A stretch of 64,000 bases of DNA, taken from Sulfuriflexus sp032250955. Its GTDB lineage: Bacteria > Pseudomonadota > Gammaproteobacteria > AKS1. The DNA lies in contig NZ_JAVVES010000003.1 in assembly GCF_032250955.1 (NCBI RefSeq), positions 1-64,000 of the forward strand. The letters are read 5' to 3'. Each line of letters opens with the position of its first letter. Position 1 is the first letter of the stretch. The notes under the pieces were generated by a model. That model worked only from the letters and a program-made list of their open reading frames with translations. It was not told the origin of the DNA and made no database searches. This document shows, piece after piece, positions 43,412 to 50,843 of the stretch. The translations under genes and the position numbers were made by a program.

Positions 43412-44245
43412 ATGAATAATGCCATATTTTCAATATGTTACAATAAGTTTTGCCCTTTGTTTCGGGGTTTTCTGGTCGCTGTTACGTTCGGCATTTTTGC
43501 CCCCGTCACCCAGGCAGGGGAATATACCTTCGTGGTGCAGCCCATCTTGCCCGCCGAGCAGACCAAAGAGGCCTTCTTGCCGCTCACCCAATACCTTTCA
43601 AGACAAACAGGACACGATATCAAGCTGGTCACTTCGATCAATTTTCTGAGTTACTGGGAAACCATGAAAAAAAATACCCAGTATGACCTTGTTCTGGACG
43701 CCGCCCATCTGACCGCCTATCGCGTTAAGCGCATGGGTTATAACGTGCTGGCCAAACGTGCCGATGCCGTATCCTACACGCTGGTTACCGGTGAGAATGC
43801 CGACGTTCTCGAGCCGGAGGAACTCATTGGTAAATCCATCGCCTCCATCGGCTCCCCGAGTCTTGGCATGTTACGCGTCGAAGAAATGTTTCCCAACCCG
43901 CTCCGCCAGCCGGTCATCATCGAGGTCAATAACTCGGTTGACTCGATCAAAAAGGTCATTGAAGGCAAGGCCGTTGGCGCCATGGTGCCAACGCCACTGG
44001 TTGGACAGTATCCACAGCTGATAACCGTGACGACTACCGAACAGGTTCCGCATACCGCCATTTCTGCTTCATCTTCCGTGCCAGCGGACGTGCAGAATGC
44101 TATCCGTAAGGCCCTGCTTGACGCCAGCAAAACCGAGGCCGGTCAGCAAATGCTCAGCGCCATTAACTTCCCTTCCTTTGAGGCCGCCACGAATGAACAA
44201 TACAATGGCTATGAATCATTACTGGAAGGTGTTTGGGGCTATTGA
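43412..44245 (+). CDS. PhnD-like periplasmic substrate-binding protein
   Basis: A 277-residue protein with a signal peptide (LVAVTFGIFAPVTQA) and a periplasmic binding fold of the phosphate/phosphonate (PhnD) type: VVQPILPAEQTKEAFLPLTQ, DLVLDAAHLTAYRVKRMGY and IGKSIASIGSPSLG. There is no ABC transporter beside it. Such solitary PhnD-like proteins can feed signalling proteins or act with distant transporters. The ligand is unknown. Confidence 0.8.
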   Translation: MNNAIFSICYNKFCPLFRGFLVAVTFGIFAPVTQAGEYTFVVQPILPAEQTKEAFLPLTQYLSRQTGHDIKLVTSINFLSYWETMKKNTQYDLVLDAAHLTAYRVKRMGYNVLAKRADAVSYTLVTGENADVLEPEELIGKSIASIGSPSLGMLRVEEMFPNPLRQPVIIEVNNSVDSIKKVIEGKAVGAMVPTPLVGQYPQLITVTTTEQVPHTAISASSSVPADVQNAIRKALLDASKTEAGQQMLSAINFPSFEAATNEQYNGYESLLEGVWGY

Positions 44246-44422
44246 TCAACAGGCCGCTCTCTGTTGCTCACCGCGGCGAAAAGGCGCTGGCGCTGTCTCG
44301 TCTCTCACTCTTTCAGCCGTCTGCAGATAAATAACCCCTGCAAGCAGCCTTGTTTAATTAACAATTGTTTAAACCTTCCACTTTGACTTCTCTGCCGTTG
44401 CCCTTATAATCTATTCCAGTAC

Positions 44423-44474
44423 AGCGCTGATTTGAATTCAGATTGCGGGCGCTTAATAAATACGGCTAAAGCGA
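44423..44474 (+). promoter_or_regulatory. SAM-II-like riboswitch aptamer before metK
   Basis: AGCGC and GCGCT form the first stem. They enclose the SAM-II signature TGATTTGAA and ATTGC, followed by TTAATAAATACGGCTAAAG, near the consensus GTGATAAATGNAGCTAAA. Some inner pseudoknot pairs are weaker than in known examples, so this is called SAM-II-like. The position before metK (SAM synthetase) fits SAM feedback. CTAAAGCG (44466-44473) is complementary to CGCTTTAG in the following terminator. Confidence 0.7.
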
Positions 44475-44494
44475 CGTGGTGACCAACATTCCCG

Positions 44495-44527
44495 AACCCG
44501 CTTTAGTCCAGCTGAAGCGGGTTTTTT
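44495..44527 (+). terminator. Attenuator hairpin before metK
   Basis: AACCCGCTT (44495-44503) pairs with AAGCGGGTT (44515-44523), then TTTTTT, ending 18 bp before the metK start. The 5' arm (44499-44506, CGCTTTAG) can instead pair with CTAAAGCG in the aptamer, giving an antiterminator. SAM binding should free the terminator and stop metK transcription. Confidence 0.8.
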
Positions 44528-44545
44528 AATGAGGAATACACAATA

Positions 44546-45703
44546 ATGAGCGAACATCTCTTCACCTCCGAATCGGTTTCGGAAGGCCATCCGGACAAGG
44601 TCGCTGATCAGATTTCCGACGCCATTCTCGATGCTATCCTTGAGCAAGACGCAAAAGCTCGTGTTGCCTGTGAGACCCTGGTCACAACCGGCATGGCCAT
44701 GATTGCCGGCGAGATCACCACCAGTGCCTGGGTCGATATGCCCGAGGTTGTCCGTCAGACCATTAAAGAGATCGGTTACAACAGTTCCGAAATGGGCTTC
44801 GACTGGGAATCCTGCGCGGTCATGACCTCTATAGATAAACAATCCGCCGATATCGCCATGGGTGTGGATGAAAGCGAAGATCATGAACAGGGCGCCGGCG
44901 ATCAGGGCATGATGTTCGGTTATGCCTCGAACGAAACCGACGTATTAATGCCGGCACCGATTGCCTACGCGCACCGCCTGGTTCGCCGCCAGGCTGAAGT
45001 CCGCAAGAACGGCCAGCTAGCCTGGTTACGCCCGGATGCCAAGAGCCAGATCACTATGCGCTATGAAGATGGCAAGCCGGTCGCTGTCGATGCCGTCGTC
45101 TTGTCGACCCAGCATACCGAGGACATTCAACAAAAGGCGCTGCAGGAAGCCATTATGGAAGAGGTCATCAAGCCGGTCCTGCCCGCGGAATGGCTGCATG
45201 CCGATACGCAGTACCACATCAACCCCACCGGCCGCTTCGTGATCGGTGGCCCGGTCGGTGACTGTGGACTGACCGGGCGCAAGATTATTGTTGATACCTA
45301 TGGCGGCATGGCTCGTCACGGTGGTGGCGCCTTCTCTGGCAAGGATCCGACCAAGGTCGACCGTTCCGCCGCCTATGCAACCCGCTATGTCGCCAAGAAT
45401 ATCGTTGCGGCCGGCATCGCGGATCGCTGTGAGATCCAGGTCTCGTATGCCATCGGAGTGGCCAATCCGACCTCTGTGCGCGTTGAGACATTTGGCACCG
45501 GCAAGATCAGTGAGGCGCGTATTATCCAGCTGATCAATGGACACTTTGACCTGCGGCCGCGCGGTATTGTCAGCATGCTCGATCTGCTTCGCCCGATCTA
45601 TCGCCATACCGCTGCCTACGGTCACTTTGGCCGTGACGATATCGACCTGCCATGGGAACGTACCGACAAGGCCGAGGCACTGAAAGACGCAGCCGGTCTT
45701 TAA
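44546..45703 (+). CDS. metK: S-adenosylmethionine synthetase
   Basis: A 385-residue enzyme that makes SAM from methionine and ATP. Signatures are SEGHPDKVADQISDAILD, GAGDQGMMFGYA and GRKIIVDTYGG. GAGG lies before the ATG. It heads the methyl-cycle group metK-ahcY-metF and is controlled by the attenuator just upstream. Confidence 0.96.
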   Translation: MSEHLFTSESVSEGHPDKVADQISDAILDAILEQDAKARVACETLVTTGMAMIAGEITTSAWVDMPEVVRQTIKEIGYNSSEMGFDWESCAVMTSIDKQSADIAMGVDESEDHEQGAGDQGMMFGYASNETDVLMPAPIAYAHRLVRRQAEVRKNGQLAWLRPDAKSQITMRYEDGKPVAVDAVVLSTQHTEDIQQKALQEAIMEEVIKPVLPAEWLHADTQYHINPTGRFVIGGPVGDCGLTGRKIIVDTYGGMARHGGGAFSGKDPTKVDRSAAYATRYVAKNIVAAGIADRCEIQVSYAIGVANPTSVRVETFGTGKISEARIIQLINGHFDLRPRGIVSMLDLLRPIYRHTAAYGHFGRDDIDLPWERTDKAEALKDAAGL

Positions 45704-45749
45704 GTTGGCTAATAAATAAGCTATAGGCTATTCTTTTATCCCCCTGTCA

Positions 45750-45816
45750 ACCTGAGGGACGCTGCAGCGATAATTCTCGCCAGGCTCGGGTTAATAGTTA
45801 CAGCAGAACGGCGTCC
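45750..45816 (+). promoter_or_regulatory. SAH riboswitch before ahcY
   Basis: The sequence carries the SAH riboswitch core: GGGACGCTGCAGCGA, then GCCAGGCTCGG, then AACGGCGTCC. Stem P1 is ACCTGAG (45750-45756) with CTCGGGT (45785-45791); P2 is GCGA with TCGC (45767-45770, 45777-45780); the pseudoknot is GGACGC (45757-45762) with GCGTCC (45811-45816). It ends 29 bp before the ahcY start, close to its GGAGG. SAH binding is expected to turn ahcY on so toxic SAH is cleared. Confidence 0.92.
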
Positions 45817-45845
45817 ACCGACTTTGAACCTTGAAGGAGGTAGAC

Positions 45846-47267
45846 ATGAACGCAGTCGTTGATCCAGGTTTTACTGATTACAAAGTGGCCGATATTGCCC
45901 TGGCCGAATGGGGCCACAAGGAAATCGCCATCGCCGAGGTAGAAATGCCGGGCCTGATGGCTATCCGCGAAGAGTACAAGGACGAACAGCCGCTCAAGGG
46001 CGCCCGCATCATGGGTAGCCTGCACATGACCATCCAGACCGCCGTCCTCATCGAGACCCTGGTTGCCCTCGGTGCCGAGGTCCGCTGGGTATCCTGTAAC
46101 ATCTTCTCGACCCAGGACCATGCGGCCGCGGCCATTGCCGCCCAGGGTATCCCTGTTTTTGCCTGGAAGGGTGAGACCGTCGAGGAATACTGGTGGTGTA
46201 CCGAGCAGGCCTTCAACTGGCCGGATGGTCAGCTGCCAAACATGATCCTCGATGACGGTGGCGATGCCACCCTGCTCGTCCACAAGGGTGCGCAGTTCGA
46301 AGCAGAAGGTGCTGTACCGGATTCTAAGAAGGGTGATAATGAAGAATGGGTAGCCATCCTGGATGTGCTGCGCCGCAATCTCGATCTGAACCCGACCAAA
46401 TGGCGCGACATTGCCAAAAGTATCCGTGGCGTCACCGAAGAAACGACCACCGGCGTGCATCGTCTCTACCAGATGATGGAAGACGGTGAACTGCTATTCC
46501 CGGCAATGAACGTCAACGACTCGGTGACCAAGTCCAAGTTCGATAACCTGTACGGTTGCCGTGAGTCCCTGCTTGACGGTATCAAGCGCGCCACCGACGT
46601 TATGATCGCCGGCAAAATCTGTGTCGTACTTGGCTATGGTGATGTCGGCAAGGGTTGTGCACAGGCCTTCCGCGGCATGGGTGCCACCGTGTGGGTAACC
46701 GAAATCGACCCGATCTGCGCCCTGCAGGCGGCAATGGAAGGTTACCGCATCGTCAACATGGATGATGCCTGCAAGGACGGCGATATCTTCGTCACCACAA
46801 CAGGTAACGTCAATGTTATCGACCATCACCATATGACCGCGATGAAGAACCAGGCGATTGTCTGCAACATTGGCCACTTCGATTCCGAGATCAACATTGC
46901 CTCCCTGGAAAAATACGAATGGGAAGAGATCAAGCCACAGGTTGACCATGTCATCTTCCCGGATGGCAAGAAGATCATCGTACTTGCCAAGGGACGCCTG
47001 GTGAACCTTGGTTGTGCAACCGGTCATCCGAGCTTCGTCATGTCGGCCTCGTTTACCAACCAGGTTATGGCCCAGATCGAGTTCTTCAAGCATGCCGAAA
47101 ACTACAAGAACGAGGTTTACGTGCTGCCCAAACTACTCGACGAGAAAGTGGCGCGCCTGCACCTTGAAAAGATCGGCGCCAATCTGACACCACTGACCAA
47201 AGAACAGGCCGAGTACATCGGTGTGGCGGCAGACGGTCCTTACAAGACGGACCATTATCGTTACTAA
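45846..47267 (+). CDS. ahcY: S-adenosylhomocysteine hydrolase
   Basis: A 473-residue NAD-dependent enzyme that splits S-adenosylhomocysteine into adenosine and homocysteine. Signatures: ALVALGAEVRWVSCNIFS, the NAD site GYGDVGKGCAQAFRGMG, and HPSFVMSASFTNQVMAQIE. ATG 45846 lies right after the GGAGG site. An SAH riboswitch controls it. Confidence 0.97.
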   Translation: MNAVVDPGFTDYKVADIALAEWGHKEIAIAEVEMPGLMAIREEYKDEQPLKGARIMGSLHMTIQTAVLIETLVALGAEVRWVSCNIFSTQDHAAAAIAAQGIPVFAWKGETVEEYWWCTEQAFNWPDGQLPNMILDDGGDATLLVHKGAQFEAEGAVPDSKKGDNEEWVAILDVLRRNLDLNPTKWRDIAKSIRGVTEETTTGVHRLYQMMEDGELLFPAMNVNDSVTKSKFDNLYGCRESLLDGIKRATDVMIAGKICVVLGYGDVGKGCAQAFRGMGATVWVTEIDPICALQAAMEGYRIVNMDDACKDGDIFVTTTGNVNVIDHHHMTAMKNQAIVCNIGHFDSEINIASLEKYEWEEIKPQVDHVIFPDGKKIIVLAKGRLVNLGCATGHPSFVMSASFTNQVMAQIEFFKHAENYKNEVYVLPKLLDEKVARLHLEKIGANLTPLTKEQAEYIGVAADGPYKTDHYRY

Positions 47268-47284
47268 TCCAGACCTTTGTAAAA

Positions 47285-47340
47285 CGCGCAAAGTGTCGCG
47301 CTTGTGCAGGTATGCACGCCGCGACACTTTGCGTTCTTTT
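47285..47340 (+). terminator. Terminator after ahcY
   Basis: CGCAAAGTGTCGCG and CGCGACACTTTGCG (47287-47300 and 47320-47333) form a perfect 14-bp stem; inside it GTGCA-GGTA-TGCAC makes a second hairpin. A TTCTTTTA run follows. It separates ahcY from metF, 102 bp apart. Confidence 0.85.
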
Positions 47341-47368
47341 ACCAAACAATGGTAGCTCGTGAAAAAAC

Positions 47369-48208
47369 ATGACTGAGAATATATCCAGGATATACAGCTG
47401 CGAGTTCTTCCCGCCCAAGACCGCGGCAGGCAAAGAAAATCTGGACGCTGCCCTGACTGACTTCAAGCAGTTTGATTTCAGTTATATCTCCTGCACCTAT
47501 GGTGCCGGCGGCACCACCCAGGAAGGCACTTACGATACAATTCAGCAAATCATGCAACACGGCTTTGCCGCCGCACCGCATATCACCTGTATCGGTTCAA
47601 CCAGGGAAAAGATTGCCAGCCTGCTACAGCAATACAAGGAGGCGGGGGTTTCGCGCATTGTCGCGCTGCGCGGGGATCTGCCGGAAGGCATGGATGACCC
47701 GGGTGAGTTCTGCTATGCGAATGAACTGGTCGAGTTCATTCGCCATGAGACCGGTGACCACTTCCATATCGAGGTCGCGGCCTATCCGGAGATGCACCCG
47801 CAATCAACCAGCATGCAGGATGATTTACTGCACTTTGCCCGCAAGATCGAGGCCGGTGCGAATGCCGCTATCACGCAATATTTCTACAATGTCGATGCCT
47901 GGGTACGTTTTGTGGAAGATAGCGAGCGTCTGGGCATCACGATCCCGATCATTCCCGGCATTATGCCGATTACCAACTACAAGCAACTGGCACGTTTTTC
48001 TGCCGGTTGTGGTGCTGAAATCCCGCGCTGGATCAGGACCCGACTGGAAGGCTATGGTGAAGACCTGGACTCGATCCGTGCCTTCGGTTTTGAAGTGACC
48101 CTGCAACTGTGTGAACAGTTACTCGAAGCCGGGGCACCGGGGCTGCACTTCTACTCCATGAACCGTGCGGAACCGACGGTCAGTTTGTTAAAGGAGCTCG
48201 GACTCTGA
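47369..48208 (+). CDS. metF: Methylenetetrahydrofolate reductase
   Basis: A 279-residue flavoenzyme that reduces 5,10-methylene-THF to 5-methyl-THF, the methyl donor for methionine. Signatures: YSCEFFPPKTAAGKENL, YGAGGTTQEGTYDTI, VALRGDLPEG and PGLHFYSMNRAEPT near the end. It completes the methyl cycle with metK and ahcY. The ribosome site is weak. Confidence 0.95.
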   Translation: MTENISRIYSCEFFPPKTAAGKENLDAALTDFKQFDFSYISCTYGAGGTTQEGTYDTIQQIMQHGFAAAPHITCIGSTREKIASLLQQYKEAGVSRIVALRGDLPEGMDDPGEFCYANELVEFIRHETGDHFHIEVAAYPEMHPQSTSMQDDLLHFARKIEAGANAAITQYFYNVDAWVRFVEDSERLGITIPIIPGIMPITNYKQLARFSAGCGAEIPRWIRTRLEGYGEDLDSIRAFGFEVTLQLCEQLLEAGAPGLHFYSMNRAEPTVSLLKELGL

Positions 48209-48232
48209 TAGGTGCAAATGGTTGGGAGTCTG

Positions 48233-48288
48233 CTCACAGAACCCTTCGGGTTCATTGTGAGTATCCTAACCATCTCCGATTGTTCAGG
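48233..48288. repeat. Solo copy of the two-hairpin repeat
   Basis: H1 (48233-48261: CTCACA-GAACCC-TTC-GGGTTC-AT-TGTGAG) and H2 (48265-48288: CCTAACCAT-CTCCG-ATTGTTCAGG, a weaker stem) are the same element as in 32450-32890. It lies between metF and rsmE in the same orientation as the 32832-32890 unit. It may act as a mild transcript end or an mRNA stabiliser after metF. Confidence 0.75.
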
Positions 48289-48326
48289 GCAAATCATCAA
48301 TCCGCAATCATAAATCATCAATCTCT

Positions 48327-49058
48327 ATGAGAGTCTCCCGCCTCTTCATTGATATCCCCTTGCAGACAGGCGCAACTGTCTCGCTCGAGGCTGAACGACT
48401 GAATTATGTCGCCCGTGTCCTGCGCCTCAAGCCAGGGGCGGAACTTACCGTGTTTAATGGGCAAGGTGGCGAGTACGCGGCCCAACTGGCATCGGTCAGC
48501 AAACGCCGCGCCGAGTTGATTGTTGGCGCCTTCAATAATCGTGACCGTGAGTCCCCCCTTGACCTGAGCCTGGTACAGGGTATCTCACGCGGCGAGCGGA
48601 TGGACTATACGATTCAAAAGGCCACTGAACTGGGCATCAGCCGCATCGTCCCGGTCTTTACCCAACGGAGCATGGTGTCACTGGAGGGAGCGAGACTGGC
48701 GAAACGCCTGCAACACTGGCAAGGCATCGTTCGCAGTGCCTGTGAACAGTGTGGCCGTAACCATGTGCCTGTCGTCGAAGCCGCCCTGTCCCTGCCCGAA
48801 TACCTTGAACAGGAGAACGTGGGCAACAAACTCCTGCTGGACCCGTTGGCCGAGACGGGCCTGACTACCCTGCCGCCGCCCGGCGGCAGGACGCACTTGC
48901 TCATTGGTCCGGAAGGCGGGCTCGGGGATCAGGAACGTGTACTTGCACACGCAAACGGCTACATGGGTATTCGACTCGGGCCGCGTGTGTTGCGCACGGA
49001 AACTGCCGCAGTAGCCTGTATTGCTGCTCTACAGACCTTGTGGGGCGACCTGCATTAG
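48327..49058 (+). CDS. rsmE: 16S rRNA m3U1498 methyltransferase
   Basis: A 243-residue SPOUT-class methyltransferase. Signatures: LVQGISRGERMDYTIQKATE, LLIGPEGGLGDQE, GPRVLRTETAAVACI (knot SAM site). It methylates uridine 1498 of 16S rRNA. The 60 bases before the start lack a Shine-Dalgarno site and show AATCATCAAT repeats, so initiation may be weak. Confidence 0.93.
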   Translation: MRVSRLFIDIPLQTGATVSLEAERLNYVARVLRLKPGAELTVFNGQGGEYAAQLASVSKRRAELIVGAFNNRDRESPLDLSLVQGISRGERMDYTIQKATELGISRIVPVFTQRSMVSLEGARLAKRLQHWQGIVRSACEQCGRNHVPVVEAALSLPEYLEQENVGNKLLLDPLAETGLTTLPPPGGRTHLLIGPEGGLGDQERVLAHANGYMGIRLGPRVLRTETAAVACIAALQTLWGDLH

Positions 49059-49067
49059 CCACGGCGG

Positions 49068-49586
49068 TTATTTTTTCTTTGCGGCCTTCTTTTTCGTGCC
49101 GGTCGGCGGCTTCATAGCAAAGGTTTCCGCCACCTGCCGCTCAATCTCGTCAAGATTGGGTATGATCGCCGTCTTGCCCGCAATGACAACATGACAGGCT
49201 ACCGCGGGATGCATCTCACCAGGTTCCTCGACGACACTGATGGCAGACTGATCGATTTGCATCAATTGCGGAATAGTCCGGGTGGGTACGGCGATGAAAG
49301 GCACGCCCGGGACACCCGTTACGACGTTCAATACCGCCAGACGCGTGCGTGACCCCGGCTCGGCATACTTGCCGCCAAACATTGTTTCAAAGGCAATCAC
49401 CGGTACCGAGAGTCCACGCCAGGCGAGCATCCCCAATAACCATTCCGGGCGGTTCCGCACGGCTGACGGCACTGCCGCCAGCTGACTAAAATCGATGATC
49501 TCGGCAATTGCCGTATTCGGCAATACCATCTGCTCATCGTTGAGCGGCACAATCTGGCTGGCGATGGTCGATGCGGCTTGTGTCAT
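49068..49586 (-). CDS. chpC: CheW-like protein ChpC
   Basis: A 172-residue CheW-type coupling protein: LPNTAIAEIIDFSQLAAV, EWLLGMLAWRGLSVPVIAFE, then TRLAVLNVVTG. The tail is Lys-rich (TKKKAAKKK). It closes the Pil-Chp cluster downstream of chpB, as in Pseudomonas aeruginosa. It can connect a receptor other than PilJ to ChpA; that is inference. Confidence 0.85.
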   Translation of the reverse strand: MTQAASTIASQIVPLNDEQMVLPNTAIAEIIDFSQLAAVPSAVRNRPEWLLGMLAWRGLSVPVIAFETMFGGKYAEPGSRTRLAVLNVVTGVPGVPFIAVPTRTIPQLMQIDQSAISVVEEPGEMHPAVACHVVIAGKTAIIPNLDEIERQVAETFAMKPPTGTKKKAAKKK

Positions 49587-49622
49587 GGTTTCACTCCTGT
49601 GTAGCGTTACCGCTATTCCTGT

Positions 49623-50843
49623 CTATCGGGTATGGGTTTCAAAATATGTCGTGAGATGCTCAGACAACAACTCTGGTTCCGCGCTGAAGCTGACGATACC
49701 GGCACGCCGGGTCGAGTCGGGCATGCTACTGACAACACAGGTAGCAGAATCCTGGGCCCAGACCTTGCCGCCACGCGACGCAATCAACTGTGCGCCACGT
49801 ACCCCGTCATTACCCATGCCACTGAATACAATGGCGCTGGTACGCGAACCATAACGTATCGATATATCCGTCATCACGGTATCAATTGATGGGGTATAGA
49901 TACTCTTGAACTCCATCGCCTTTAAACGAATATAACCCTCGGCATCTATTGTTACCCGCTGTGTAGTCGGTGCAACCACAACTTCATTATGCCGCAACAA
50001 GTGGCCCTCGCTGGCCTGCACAACCTTGAAGTGCGAAACCTGGTCGAGCTGTTTCGCCAGCAGGGGAACAAAGTTGCTGCCGATATGCTGCGCCAGTACA
50101 AAGGCTACGGGTATATCGGCTTTTATTTCGGCAAGAAAGCGTTTGACCATTTGTGGGCCACCGATCGAGGCACCAATCACCCAGACATTACGGGCCGCAA
50201 CACCGGCGGTGGAAATCAGTTTTGATACAGTCTTTTTCTCCGCATCAACTTCCAGGCTGGCCTGTAGCAACGCCTGCTTTTTGATCGACTCCAGATACTC
50301 GGCCTCGGCCAGGTATTCCGGTGTGATCTCCGCGGCGGGCACTTCGTTCGGTTCCCGGGCAGGCGTTGTATCTGCTGCAGGATCGGCAGGCGCACTGTCG
50401 AGCGCGGTGAGCGCACCGGCATTTTTCCGGCTCTTGACCGAGACCTGCTGGACGGCGGCTTCGACAACCTTTTCAACCGATTCGCCAACCATATCATTGA
50501 GTTTCCTGGCGAGGTTGCGCCCCCAGTCCCCACCAGGCTGTGCCGCACGCATGCGCGTTGAATTGGCCTCGTTAAACAGGGTCGGTAGCGGACTTTCGAG
50601 AAGCTCATCAAAAAAATCGAGATCGCGCTCGACATTATCGTCCAGGTCGACCAGCAGGACATCGGCATCATCGGCGTTTAAACGACGTATGCTTTCGGCA
50701 CACAGCAACCGACTCTCAATCACTTGCATGCCACTGCCTTCGAGCAAGGTCTTGAGATTGGCGCGTTGGTTATCAGAATCGGACAGTAGAGCGACACGTA
50801 GCTGGCTGGTTTCGGCAACGGCTGTCATCTCAGCGTGACTCAT
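49623..50843 (-). CDS. chpB: Chemotaxis methylesterase ChpB
   Basis: A 406-residue CheB-like protein. The N-terminal receiver-like domain is degenerate (LRVALLSDSDNQRANLKT, VLLVDLDD), followed by an Ala/Pro/Glu-rich linker. The C-terminal methylesterase has VIGASIGGPQ (catalytic Ser), VLAQHIGSNF (His) and FSGMGNDGVRG (Asp). It removes methyl groups from the PilJ receptor. It overlaps the chpA stop by 14 bp. Confidence 0.88.
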   Translation of the reverse strand: MSHAEMTAVAETSQLRVALLSDSDNQRANLKTLLEGSGMQVIESRLLCAESIRRLNADDADVLLVDLDDNVERDLDFFDELLESPLPTLFNEANSTRMRAAQPGGDWGRNLARKLNDMVGESVEKVVEAAVQQVSVKSRKNAGALTALDSAPADPAADTTPAREPNEVPAAEITPEYLAEAEYLESIKKQALLQASLEVDAEKKTVSKLISTAGVAARNVWVIGASIGGPQMVKRFLAEIKADIPVAFVLAQHIGSNFVPLLAKQLDQVSHFKVVQASEGHLLRHNEVVVAPTTQRVTIDAEGYIRLKAMEFKSIYTPSIDTVMTDISIRYGSRTSAIVFSGMGNDGVRGAQLIASRGGKVWAQDSATCVVSSMPDSTRRAGIVSFSAEPELLSEHLTTYFETHTR

